Below are positions 47,121 to 57,905 of a stretch of DNA of 64,000 nucleotides, one piece after another. The stretch is from Trametopsis cervina (lineage: Eukaryota; Basidiomycota; Agaricomycetes; Polyporales; Irpicaceae): contig MU278351.1 in assembly GCA_022385755.1 (NCBI GenBank), positions 746,638 to 810,637 on the forward strand. Reading direction: 5' to 3'. The notes beneath the pieces were generated by a model. It was not told where the DNA came from and made no database searches. It worked only from the letters and a program-made list of their open reading frames with translations. Made by a program: the position numbers and the translations under genes. Position 1 is the stretch's first letter. Every line of letters starts with the position of its first letter.

Positions 47121-47740
47121 ATCGGTAGCAAATCGGTGGTGCACAACACAGCACTGTTATCTGTAGGATGAACGGGTTTGTCTGTGAGAAATGCGTCGTT
47201 CAATCAAGTCATATTTGGGGGCGAGGTGGAAGGTGAGGCGTATAGGCAGACAAGACAGGAGTACGCTACTTATATTGACGCCAGTTGTGTCGCGCTACTA
47301 ACCTGTTTTGATCTATTCTGATTGATGCGCCGAAGGCGTAGATTACCAACACGTGTGTTATGGATTGGCGGAAGTCGGAGGAGAGACAAGGATGAGAAAG
47401 GGCAGGATGGTGTGCGTGAGATGGTGGTATGAGAGGAGGCTTTTAAGACGCTCCATGCAGCTGCCAATTCGGCTGCCATGAATTCAGGAAGCACATCCTA
47501 GTCACACCAGCGTCACGCCGTACTAGAAAAGGCGGAAAGGCATGGATTGAAGAGAAGACACAAACCTGCACACACACCAGTCCTCGACTGTATCGCGAGG
47601 CTGAGGGAAAGGGTCTGTTCGGCCGATCTATAACAGTATCGTGCCCTTTCCATGCACACACGGAGACTAGTAAGGGTCGAGAGAGTGAGGCAGTGCAATA
47701 GCATTATCGAAAGCATGTCGCAAGACTGTCAACCGGGTGT
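47121..47740. other. Intergenic region, no gene seen
   Basis: 620 bp upstream of the DUF6535-like gene and downstream of the uL6m stop. Contains short ORFs without similarity. Confidence 0.45.
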
Positions 47741-48455
47741 CTATTTCTTCTTCACAGATTTCAACCTAACCTTCTCCATTCCGACAAAAATACCCTGAGC
47801 AACACGCCCAACACGCGTGGTCAGCATTCCAGCGTTCCAATACAGAATGAACATCACAAGAACACACCTTCCCCTTGTACGGCTCAGGCGGCCGCCACTT
47901 CCTGATTTCCGCGGCGAACTGGCCTATGGCCTGCTTGTCCGTGCACTTGAGCAGCATCTTTGTCGGCGAGACGACGGTGACCTGTATGTGGTCCGGCACA
48001 GACACATACACCGTATGTGAGAACCCAATTTTCAGGCTCAGCCTCTCCCCAGTCCACCCAGGTCGCTTGCCAAGCGGATCCTCCTCCAATGCCGCGCGAT
48101 ATCCTACGCCGACGAGGTACAGTGGCGTCTCGAAGCCGTCCGTCATGCCTGTTATGGCGTTCGAGATGAGCGTTCTTGTGCGACCCCAAATCATACGCTG
48201 CCTCTTCTCGGACGGGTCCTCCACAGAGACGGCCAGTTTCTCATTTTGTACGTCGAGTTTTATGAAGTCTGGGTACGGAACGACGGTGGTCCCCAAAGGA
48301 CCTGTGACAGCGACTCCAGTGGGCGACGGTGCGACTGCTATGGACGGAGGCAGCGATATCGGCTTCTTGCCAATGTTAGACACGAGTGCTGCAGAGGCTC
48401 TTGATGTGGTGCTAAAGCATCGTAGGACCGTGCCAAGGGCAGACTTGGGCAGCAT
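47741..48455 (-). CDS. MRPL6: Mitochondrial large-subunit ribosomal protein uL6m
   Basis: Exons (minus) 48455-47868 and 47794-47741; 213 aa. Component of the mitochondrial 54S subunit. Basic N-terminal presequence (MLPKSALGTVLRCFSTTSRA) followed by the L6 core: SNIGKKPISLPPSIAV, GPLGTTVV, RTLISNAITGMTDGF, LYLVGVGYRAALEE, GFSHTVYVSVP and the C-terminal signature IRKWRPPEPYKGKGIF. The second exon encodes the basic tail VRLKSVKKK. An upstream in-frame ATG at 48542 exists, but the presequence starts better at 48455. Confidence 0.93.
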
Positions 48456-48628
48456 CCCTGGTCCGTAGCGGTTGTTTATACGAAAGCAAAGTGGGCGCCT
48501 CGCATAAGACTTACAGTGACCGTGACAAATGAGGTGTGTCACTTACGCGCCAGTCGTAAACTCCCAGCGAAATGTTTATGTCGAATGCTGGAACGTGACA
48601 AAGTAATATACAAGTTGTGGCATCTTAT

Positions 48629-50235
48629 CTATGACAGCGAGGCCCCGATGAGACTAGGTGACACGCAGAATCCACGCTCAGTCCGGATTTTATGCACGCT
48701 CTTCGTTGTAGGGTTGACCCACGCGGCTTCCTTCGTCTCAAGCGTCGTAAATCCCGGTTGCACAGTCTCGAAGATCTTCTTCTTAGGGTTGAGTTGCGTT
48801 AGAGGAGTTGCGTCTACAATGCCGGTAAATACGACCCAATCGGACAGAAAGATGGAATGGTGCGTACTCTCAAATTCCGCGCCCTCAAAGTAGACACGGT
48901 CTCCCGGTTTTGAACCAGCCGGTGGCTGAATGAGCTCTATACCGGCCTCCTTCCCATCCTTATGAGTCGCCTGCAAGAGCGGTCCCATCAGACGGACATC
49001 AGCGATATATCGACAAAACCACTCACAGCAAGGACCATTGCGAAGCTCTTCACGCCACGCATGTTCGCAGGCTTCAGGTTACACTATCCGAGCGTTCTTA
49101 ATCAACTATACTACAGCCGAGATTGTATTGGAGACTCACCACACCGACGAGGTACTTGTCCCGCATTTGCTCTATTGGTATATAATGTACCAAACCGGAG
49201 ACAACCGTGCGGGGTCCACTCTCTTCGCCGAAATCGATTTGCTACGAAATGACCATTAATACAGACTCCTAGCAACTGATAATATCAGGAAGTTACCTCT
49301 ACGTATAGACCGTCCGCATCGGGATGCTTCTCGACTATAGCAGCGTGATCAGCACAGCAAACCTCGGGTCCTTTTCATACAACTCACCATGCACGATGTG
49401 TCCGACACGGAGATCGATCATGGACGGTACCGGCTCACCAGCATCCTCAGCAGCAGGAGCTGCCTTACCGCCTTTCTTGCCGGTGCCCTCTTCAGCAGGC
49501 TTCTTCTCTTTCTTCTCCTTTTTCTGGGCCTTGCCTTCGGACGCCGCGGGTGCAGGCGCGGTCTCTGCGGGAGCAGGGGCAGGGGCAGCCTTTTCCTTCT
49601 TCACCTTCTTCTCAGCGTGCTGCGAGCCCGACGCAGCTTGCTCGGCAGGTGGTGCAGCAGCGGCATCTCCCTTCTTCTTCTTCTCCTTAGGAGGATCGGC
49701 TTTGCGCTCAATCTTGGGCGCGTTCTCTAGGTCAAATGAGACCACAGAGAAAGCAGGCGATAGGGCCTCCGCGGACTTGCGGACTGAGGGCTTGTTTTGG
49801 ATATGGTCAAAGTATCGCGTGAGCGAAGGTTGGGCGTAGTATTGTGGCGGCTGGAGTTGAGACTGAAGTGAACGGCGTCAGCAGCGTACGCTCTAGGATC
49901 GGGTGACGATACGACTCACGAAGGTGGGGTGCAGGGCACCATAGAGCGCAACGTCCGCAGCGGTGAAATAATTGCTCACGACGTACGTCTTCGGTACGAG
50001 CTGAGCCTCCAGGTCCTGCACGTACATGGGTTCACCACTTATGCCACATATTTTGAGCACCGAGCCGCACCTTTAAACTCTCTGCCTTTGCTGCCTCCCC
50101 GCTCGCGATTCTCTCGATCCACTCGCTCACTTCCGCCTTGTCCTTCTCGTTCTTCCCAAAGTCACTGCTACCATCCTGCGTTGCACCCGTCACGAGCTCC
50201 TTCAGCGGGCTACTGAGCTTTGCAACGACCGACAT
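48629..50235 (-). CDS. ARC1: Arc1/AIMP1-type tRNA-binding aminoacyl-tRNA synthetase cofactor
   Basis: Seven exons (minus): 50235-50071, 50015-49920, 49862-49388, 49334-49297, 49241-49140, 49083-49027, 48970-48629; 424 aa. Arc1 binds tRNA and tethers methionyl- and glutamyl-tRNA synthetases in the cytosol. The N-terminal ~130 residues resemble the GST-like interaction domain (YFTAADVALYGALHPTF); the middle is a Lys/Ala/Pro-rich linker (KKEKKEKKPAEEGTGKKGG); the C-terminal EMAPII-type tRNA-binding domain shows DLRVGHIVHVEKHPDADGLY, GPRTVVSGLVHYIP, NLKPANMRGVKSFAMVL and SKPGDRVYFEG. Domain order and length fit yeast Arc1. A glutamate tRNA gene is nearby, probably by chance. Confidence 0.92.
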
Positions 50236-50578
50236 ATTTCTGTTAATGTGCAAGGGCAGTCTAGAGGAGAATCGAGAGATCTGGAGAGGACAGAACGCGG
50301 AGAACTTGCATCGATAGGCCAGAGTCAGAAAAGTCATAATGAGCCTCAGATTATAGTAAGCGCCCGTGAAGAGGCGCCAAGTCGCGTCCAGGCTGCGATT
50401 AGATCTCGCCTGTGTGACACGCAGGTATATCGTCAACCACAGTACAATGTCTACCGACCAGTCCGCAACATGGTTATTGTACAGTATATCTATCTAGGCC
50501 ACACAAAAGCCAAAAAAAATGGATCATAGTTGTACAGTCATCCAATCGACCGCCCTAGGATAGCGAATATATCTCAAG

Positions 50579-52105
50579 TTAATCATATCTTCCCTTGCCC
50601 GATTCGAAGTTGTTGCCGACTTTGTTGAGCAAGAACTGCCCATACACCACAGGTTCATATTTCTTCTGCAACTTCTTCTTTATCACGGGTCCGCCTTCTT
50701 GTATGCGTGCCGCTGCGGCAAGAGGCTTCACATGGGCGTCGAAGTTCGGTTCGTAAAAGAACGGTATGCTGCGAACACGAGGTGATTGAGAATACAACGG
50801 AGGAACGTCTGCAATCTACTCACGACACACTGCGGAATAGATATCAGGTAATGAGTGTGATACAACTTCGTGCGTGCTCACCGGTAATTAGATCCACGAT
50901 GTACTACGCGATGCAGGGTGCTCTTATACAGTCCGTTTGTCCAGATCTCCCACACTATCGGATAGATATGTCAGAATATCTGCGCACAGTGGTGAAGAAG
51001 AAAAATACTGACTCTCGCCGACGTTGCATACCACACATCCTGGAACGGGATCAGCCTTGATCCACACGCCTGACTTCACTTGCTCGATAGGTGTGACATC
51101 CGCCAGAGTTTGGATGACATGTCCGGTGTCTTGTAGATATACCTCCAGAGCACCCGGCGTAGGGTCTGCATAAAGGAATCTGGGATGCAAGAGTGAATAT
51201 CGTACGGATAGGGCGTCTGAATATGGTCTCCTACGTTAAACATCCATAATCCCTATGCGAGATGTCAACAAAGGACCCGCCAGGAGAGGACGTTTACTGA
51301 CTTGTGCTCCCCACATGAGAAACCATCGTGGTCATTGGGTAGCGGAGGATATCCTGTGAAATTGATCTCTGTGAGTGGTGAGGTATGTAGGGTCTCGGAA
51401 GAAATATCCACCAATAATACGCATCACCCAGAAGCTATCGTCCACTTGTGTCTTGAACTCCTCCCATTCGTCCTTGGTCATACCCAAGCCGTCTGCCATG
51501 CTAGAGACGCGGCGGTTAATTCACAATTTCTGGGTCATTGGGGTGTAACATACGCCTCCATGACAATCATACCAAGTCTCTTCATCTTCTCTATCCACTG
51601 CTCATACTTTGACCTGAACCCAGGGATGTCGGGCCATTGGTTCTCTCCCCACAAGGGTTTCGTCTTGTCCGGGTTCTCCACCGGACGATAGAAGTCTATC
51701 CCCTCATGATTATCCGCTTTCCCGTTTGTAACATTCTCTTTCAGTCTTGCATACCCTTCATGTCGCGATATGAAGTCAATATTATAGGAGATTGAAACGT
51801 GGGTATGTACCCCTGGCGTGATCCTGGTTCCTCAGCGCAATCCTCTCCTTCTGGTCTTCAGGCAACGCAAAGAATTCCCGTGCGAGTCTTGTCAGCTCCT
51901 CAGGTTCACTGGGATCGATATAGGAGGAGAGGTCGAGGTAGAAGAAGCCATACTCCAAGCAGGCGGCATGCAAAGCAGCAGCCACCGAGATCCTCCCAGC
52001 CTTATTGCCCGGCGAAAGGTAAGGTGCAATGTTGATGATTGGCAGCGCGCTGAGTTTGGGGAAGTCAGCAGCTGTCAAGGCCGTTGTGGCCCCCGGCGCT
52101 GGCAT
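50579..52105 (-). CDS. 2-oxoglutarate/Fe(II) oxygenase, isopenicillin-N-synthase-like
   Basis: Nine exons (minus): 52105-51811, 51755-51554, 51500-51412, 51353-51302, 51252-51235, 51179-51013, 50954-50882, 50829-50824, 50768-50579; 363 aa. Family enzymes use iron and 2-oxoglutarate to oxidise small molecules. The N-terminal DIOX_N part has LPIINIAPYL and CLEYGFFYLDL; the core has the first iron ligands in HKDYGCLT (His and Asp), the second His in LHRVVHR, and the 2-oxoglutarate-binding Arg-x-Ser in NYRVSIPFFYEP. Exon 8 is only 6 nt (encodes the Val and parts of the flanking Arg and Ser of that motif), so mis-splicing would destroy cofactor binding; exon 5 has 18 nt. Substrate unknown. Confidence 0.88.
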
Positions 52106-52260
52106 GGTCGACGGTTGGAGAGAGTTGAAGGCACCGATAGCGGGTGCGGCTTGATAATGCAAACGACAACTCGGAAACGGTTATCTACAGCACCAAGCAC
52201 TACAGGATCTTGCCGGTCGGCTTGCTCGGGCCAAAAGGTGAAATACGCTCAGCCAAAAAT

Positions 52261-52331
52261 TCCGACACGGGGAATTGAACCCCGGGCTATCGCGTGAGAG
52301 GCGATAATGTTAGCCACTACACCATATCGGA
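52261..52331 (-). tRNA. tRNA-Glu (anticodon CTC)
   Basis: On the minus strand the 71-nt sequence folds as a complete cloverleaf: a 7-bp acceptor stem (TCCGATA paired with TGTCGGA), D arm with GGTGTAGTGGCTAAC, anticodon loop CTCTCAC giving anticodon CTC (Glu), and T arm with GGTTCAATTCC. No intron. A run of five T follows its 3' end (52255-52259 on the plus strand reads aaaaa), the expected RNA polymerase III terminator. Confidence 0.96.
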
Positions 52332-52378
52332 TACTGGAATGCGCTTCAATAGGTAGACCTAAGCTGCACAGATGTACC

Positions 52379-52468
52379 GAAGTTTCGAGAGCGTATCCCC
52401 GCTCCCCATGGTCCTCGCGGTATGTTCTCGGTCGTTCTCGATTTTGTATACCTGCCTTGCATATAAAG
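52379..52468 (+). promoter_or_regulatory. Heat-shock-element-like motif and TATA box of the Hsp20 gene
   Basis: GAAgtTTCgaGAg at 52379-52391 has the alternating nGAAn/nTTCn units of a heat shock element (third unit imperfect). Two further TTC units lie at 52425 and 52435. A TATA box (tataaag, 52462-52468) is ~63 bp before the start codon at 52531. The position between the tRNA gene and the ATG fits an inducible promoter. Confidence 0.5.
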
Positions 52469-52530
52469 GGGTCGTACTCAGCTCCTCTCAGCTCAAGTAC
52501 ACTCGCAACAAGTACCGACTCACAACGAAT

Positions 52531-53175
52531 ATGTCCCTTACTCGTCACTTCTTCCGCGAATTCCGTCCATTCTTCCGCCTACTGGAGGAACCATTGGGTC
52601 GTTCGCCGGCATACATGGGCTCCTCCTTCCCGCACCGCTCCCTACTCGACGACCCCTTCTTCCGCAATCCATTCGAGAGCGGCCTGAGACCAGCCGTTGA
52701 TGTATCAGAGGAGGGTGGCAACTATATACTCGAAGCCGAACTCCCTGGTGTCAAGAAGGAGAACGTCCAGGTGCGCATTGGTGACGGCGGTCGGAGCGTG
52801 ACCATCGAAGGTAGGGTCGTGGACAGGAGAGGTCCTGCGGCTAATCCGCTGCCGCACGAGACTCAGCCGTCCAGTGCTGAAGCGCAACCAAACGAGGCTA
52901 ATCAGGGTGAGTTACCCTAGCTCAGGTGTATTTCAGCATAAACTGACGAAACACATCGTTTAGCCACACAATCACTCACTACGTCTCCCCACGGCGAGCC
53001 TAACCAGATTTCGGCCGAGAGATCATTCGTAGGAACTTCATCCTTCACGCGCACTGTGTGGCTGCCGAGACGGGTGGACAGCACCGGGGTGTCTGCGAAG
53101 CTGGACGACGGTGTCCTCACGCTGACCATCCCCAAGGCCGAGGATCCTGGCAGCGTTGAGATTCCGGTGCAATAA
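52531..53175 (+). CDS. Small heat-shock protein (Hsp20 / alpha-crystallin)
   Basis: Exons 52531-52906 and 52964-53175; 195 aa. Small Hsps hold unfolding proteins in solution during stress. The alpha-crystallin domain starts at RPAVDVSEEGGNYILEAEL and contains the conserved LPGVKKENVQV and RSVTIEGR strands; it is interrupted by an ~50-residue Pro/Ala/Glu-rich insert and resumes with SFTRTVWLPRRVDSTGVSAK and the signature LDDGVLTLTIPK, then the C-terminal IPV motif (VEIPVQ). The large internal loop is as in yeast Hsp26/42-type proteins. The N-terminus is Phe/Arg-rich. See the separate entry for promoter elements. Confidence 0.93.
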
Positions 53176-53704
53176 ACTGCTGAACTAGGCATCGTTGTTG
53201 CCTCGCCTTCAAAATGACCTGATTTGACTGAAGCCCAGCGCGTTAATAGTGGTCGCGTCCTGCGAACGCCGTTGTACCATAGCTTGCGTAACACGTACCT
53301 GTGCCTCCTGTAGTTCTAGTTTACACGACACGCATAATGACATGTTGTCCAGACAGTTTACCCTCCAGATGATTGCTGCATGATAGCAATAAACAGAGGA
53401 TTTCGAGGATTATTTCTCCCACGCGCGGACGAGACGCGCCTCATCATGACCGTTACAAGTTGTCTTTGGAAGGGAGAAAAAGGGACATGGCCCATCTGCT
53501 ACCGCGTCTCATCTCCTTGCCTTTCACCCTTCCCCAGATCTATCCGCTTTTCCCATCCTCCGCACCGCTAGTCTTGCCTCGCCACCATCGCGGCCCGCAT
53601 ACTAGTTCTTCTACCCATCCCTAGCACACGGCGGAGCGTGCTTCCCGACTGTACGCTGCGTACAGACCCCGCGCAGCACCGTGGATCCAGGCCCCCTTTC
53701 CGTT
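53176..53704. other. Intergenic region before the histone-fold gene
   Basis: 529 bp containing the Hsp20 3' end and the promoter of the next gene; pyrimidine-rich tracts near 53510-53620 resemble a fungal core promoter. No other gene. Confidence 0.45.
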
Positions 53705-55621
53705 ATGAGCTCTGCCAGCGGCATCGCCAGTGCCCACAGGCCACGCATCGTCCTGCAGTTTCAACAGAAGGAAGGCTCTGTGCCTGCCATTCGCACTGTA
53801 CAAGGTGACATTGAATCAGACGTCGTCATGGACGAACTACATGATAGTCTTGGACGTTCAGATGGATTCACAACCGAAGACGAAGTCGGAGAGGAGGGCG
53901 AGGATGAAGATGAAGACGACGAAGAGATTGACCAGCTGCTGAGCAGTGGCGAAGAGACACAACCCGCCCCAGGAGTATCTGCCAGTGCGGCGAGTGCCAG
54001 CAAGGCCAGGACACGCATACCGAGAGCGAGGAGCGGTCATCCGCCAATTCCTCTCGCGCGATTGCAAACCATAATTGACGGGGAAGGTACGTCTATGATG
54101 TTACTGCTGTATCTCCAGTTCTGCAACTTAAGCACACTTCCTTGTTCGTTCTATGTAATCCTGGATGACCTTCATTCCTTTTAAATAGTTGGAGATAGCA
54201 TGTCCAAAGAAGCCATGTTTGTCTTGTCAGCTGCTACAGTGAGTGTACCTATCCCTCGTCTTTCGGATCGTGTCTGTCTCCTGCGGCAGAGGTACAGTGG
54301 CACCTATGACTGTCGAATATTGTATAAGCAGCTGCATCCAAGAACTCTAACCTATAATCTTTAGGAAGCATTCATCAAACGACTTGCAGAGGCTGGCCAC
54401 CGAAAAGCGGATGAAATGCGGCGTACCACTGTAACGTATCATGACTTAGGTGCGCACCTTTGGACCCACGCGCTGTATAATATAAACAGCGTGATCCAAT
54501 GCCTCAGATACTGACATCTTTGGGTCCATAGCATCTGCAGTGCATGCACGACCCGATTTCACATTTCTATCAGGTACGTGTCCTCAGGCAAACGCTGTGT
54601 GGCAAACACCCACAGACTATGCGATTGTTGACGATAATTCCTAGACACAATCCCTCGACCGCTTGGTTTGGCAGAAGCCCTCCGTCTAAGAGAGGCAAAG
54701 GAGAAGGAAGTCCTCGAGCCTCTGTCAACCCCCGCACCCGCCAACCCTACCAAACTCTCTATCCCCCCACCTCAATCACTCTCAATCACTCTGCCAGCCC
54801 GCAGCATCTCAGTCGCTGGTTCTGCGTCCGCATCAGCCTCAAATGCGCCCTCGCCACGCCCATTAACACAGCCGAACGCATCGGCATCCACTTCAAAACC
54901 CAGCGCTCCGAAAGGAAAACGGAAAACGAAGCAAGCTAACGGGGATGCAGGTGCTGCCGTCCCCGCCATTGCCAATGGCACAACGAGTGTCAGTCCAGCT
55001 GGAAAGTCTGTGATTGTCAACGGAAATGGCCATGCTGCGGAAGCTCCCGCCACCGAAGCAGCGAGCGCGCCGGCTCCTCAGCCTAGAAGAATGAGCATGC
55101 GGGAACCGAAACCGCGGAAGCGACCCGATGAACAAGAAGATTCCCCCAGACCACCTCCACCTCCACCGCCGGCATCGCCGGTAAAGGAGAGCATCAGTGT
55201 CCCCGCAACAGCTACCGGGAAAACGCGAGCCTCGCGGGCAAAAAACGCAAAAGGGAAGGCGAAAGCCGATGCATCGCCTATAGTAGCTGCTGACTCCGTC
55301 AATACGACCGCGCGAAATGGCGCAACTCGTTCGCATACGAATGGGAATGGTACGATGACGACGCGGTCGAGGCGAAGCGATGCTGCTGTTCCTGTCGTCC
55401 CGCCGTCGGCTCCCTCAGCAGAGCAGGGGCCACAGCCGGACGACGTGGTACGGTCCTCAGCAGACCATGGGAACGGGAACGGGCATGTCGCGGGTTCGGG
55501 CGCCGCGTTCTTAGATGCTGCGGCGTCGAGCGGTATGTTTGGGCGGAATGGGCTAGGGGAGAACCCGGGTCGGACGATTTATTCGTCTCAGAGGCCGCCT
55601 GCGACAAGTACCGGTCGATGA
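53705..55621 (+). CDS. Histone-fold (NF-YC/CHRAC-type) protein with long disordered tail
   Basis: Exons 53705-54086, 54189-54238, 54365-54449, 54532-54573, 54645-55621; 511 aa. Proteins of this class pair with a second histone-fold partner in DNA polymerase epsilon, CHRAC-like remodellers or CCAAT factors. The histone fold spans about residues 113-190: IPLARLQTIIDGEVGDSMSK, AMFVLSAATEAFIKRLAE and TVTYHDLASAV. The N-terminus has an acidic run (EDEDEDDEEIDQLL), and about 320 C-terminal residues are Ala/Pro/Ser/Lys-rich and probably disordered, with AT-hook-like basic patches (REPKPRKRPDEQ). The long tail is much larger than in yeast Dpb3 or Dls1. Four introns, two over 100 nt. Which complex it belongs to is not decidable here. 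Confidence 0.85.
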
Positions 55622-56051
55622 AACCTGAGCGTGAGGGAACGCCACATGCAAGTACTCGGAGGGAGCTGGATTAGAGGGTGGTGGAACACTTTATATTGCG
55701 TCTCCGTATGGAGCAGAGTCGTGTGCATAACGTTGCTTAGTATGTGCATGAACACAGTAGAGCAGAGGTATTTAGTGTGGTGAGGTTCTGGGCTTGGAAT
55801 GACCTGCATGCAACGTATTAGTATGTGCTGTAGCTGAGACAAAATGTTACGGCTGTGCCGGACCGGTCCAAAACAAGGAAAGTTGGAACTTTGTGGCGTC
55901 GCCTACTATGCTACATGAAAAGCCAATAGATCGTACTCCCATAACTCAAAGAGAAGATGACACCCATACTGCGTTGCGGTTACGAGTTCCATCCAGTAAG
56001 CCTATCACATGAGATGACATTTTGACACCATAAAACCCAAAGACAAAAACA
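55622..56051. other. Convergent 3' intergenic region
   Basis: Between the stops of the histone-fold gene (plus) and the lipase gene (minus). No recognisable ORF. Confidence 0.45.
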
Positions 56052-57298
56052 CTATGTACAAAATAACGTCCCAATATGAATGCCCTCGTAAGGGCCGAGG
56101 TGATCCAGAATGTTGCTTTCTATGATGTTGGGGACAGCCTTGATTGAACACTGAGAATCAGTAGAATCATCGTCCCCTAAGCAGGCGACAGCGGGCCCAT
56201 TATCAGAAAGGTGAACCTCGCCGTGGACATGAGAAAAGCCCAGGAAACGCCCCGGAACAATGGGAATAGGGTCGTGGTCGTGGTTCACTCGTTGGAAGTC
56301 TGGCACCTGAGTTTGTAGTATTAATCAGCACGCGGAAAGCTAGCATGGCAGGGTATTAGACACGTACTTGAGAGTCGAAGAAAGCTGCATATTGCGCATT
56401 GCCAACTCTGGGAGTACCAAAGGTCACGCCCTTTACATGGATGCTAGACGGCAGGTTCATGGTGAAAAACAAAGAGTCGAGCTCTGCCAGAGCACCTCCA
56501 AGAGAGTGTCCAATCTACACGATGTAAGCACACATTAACGCGATCGCAGTGGTAAACGAGCGGATGTGGACGTACACAAAGGACTGTAGCGGCGTTTTTG
56601 CTAGAGATAAGCCTTTTCACTTCTGCCAGAATAGTAGACGCAGTCTTTGCATGTTCATCGACGAAACCATCATGCCCCTCGACAGCAGCATCGATACCAG
56701 GGAAGAGAGTCTGGTCGAAATCCTTCTTGAAGAACTTGATGCCTGTAAGGTCAGACAAGCTGGTCGCAGGTCAGCCGAGGTTTGAGAATTACGTTGGCGT
56801 TCAACACATACAATGCTACAGGATCGGTCCCTTCATGTGCGACGACAATACTGTTTTGATCCGACCAGTACCCTACGAAGACTGGAGAATTATGGTATGG
56901 TCAGGGACTATGTTGGATCCACAGGGAGCTAGCACTTACATAGCTGGACGCTGTTACCATCTCCTCCAGTCAATGTGATATCAACGCCGGGAAGAGCGTC
57001 GCAGGCCTCTGGGAACCAACGGTCAGCTTATACAGGGCGCAGCCGTGCAGAAATGCAGCTTACGTCCACAACTCCAATTCTGGATCTTGCTTGATGGGCA
57101 GTATGCAGCTCGAGCAAACTGAATGAACGGCGTGATGGCTGAGAGCGCAGATGACGACAGAGTCGAAACGCCCTGTCGTCGGGAGATATCCACAGGCTCT
57201 ATGCGCACATCTCGGAGTTCACCGCCGGACGGAAGGGCGGCAGCCCATACCAGCGAAGGAACAAGTAGGGAAGAGGTGAAAGTTGCAAGCCAGTGCAT
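56052..57298 (-). CDS. Secreted class-3 lipase
   Basis: Six exons (minus): 57298-57064, 57008-56940, 56881-56812, 56759-56576, 56514-56368, 56306-56052; 319 aa. Extracellular triacylglycerol lipase or feruloyl-esterase-like enzyme. A signal peptide (MHWLATFTSSLLVPSLVWAA, cleavage probably after AAA) is followed by a pro-like segment with a dibasic SRR. Core motifs: YVGYWSDQNS-like FVGYWSDQNSIVVAHEGTD (oxyanion), nucleophile elbow GHSLGGALAELD, TFGTPRVGN, the catalytic Asp in NHDHDPIPIVPG and His in SHVHGEVHL. Cysteines are placed for disulfides. Typical of the fungal Rhizomucor-type lipase family. Confidence 0.93.
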
Positions 57299-57905
57299 TT
57301 TTAATTGTTTTTGTGAGGCGAGGAGGCCACCAGGGCTTCAGGCAACAGGTGAGGGGGGAATCGCGACTGAGGCACGACGTCCACTAGACATCCCTCAGGT
57401 TCAATCAGCGGGTTAAATACGCTGCATAATGCTGTCCAGTTTCCTCGAGAGCCATCCCGGGTCTACAGCGACCTATGCATATCAAAGCGCGACCGGCCAA
57501 TTTGACAGGATCTGCACCTCAGTTGCGTCTGCTTGCGGATCGAGCACAGCCATTATGTCCGTCGCGAGGGTATAGTATTAGTGATGAGACGTAGTGTGAC
57601 CACTTTAAAACGCCTCTCACTCACGGGTCCTGAGTGAGTCCACGATGCCCAGCTTGCATCGTTACGGTGCTTGAACCAGGTTTTGCTTTTATAACTTTGC
57701 CCACCCCCAGCTGGCAGAGTTACAAGAGCAAAACTTGATGGACCCCATGGGTCTTCAACGCAGGATGAATACAGCGACACATCTTGTAGTGCCATTAGAG
57801 AGATAGTTGCCATCTGTACTATTGGTGGGCTTGGCATGAATTTGGCATCACAAAGCGGGACCATTTCTACTCACCATATCAGCATTCCGCCCGCGTTTGG
57901 ACGTA
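57299..57905. other. Lipase promoter region
   Basis: 607 bp between the lipase start and the left end of a TIR element. No gene recognised; the ORF on the minus strand at 57553-57864 lacks family similarity. Confidence 0.4.

Noticed and set aside
49324..49839. 171-codon plus-strand ORF rich in Phe/Ser/Ala
   Set aside because: Antisense to the Lys/Ala-rich linker of the Arc1 gene; no start context or family similarity.
54772..55336. Two overlapping minus ORFs opposite the histone-fold gene tail
   Set aside because: Low-complexity shadows of the Ala/Pro-rich coding exon.
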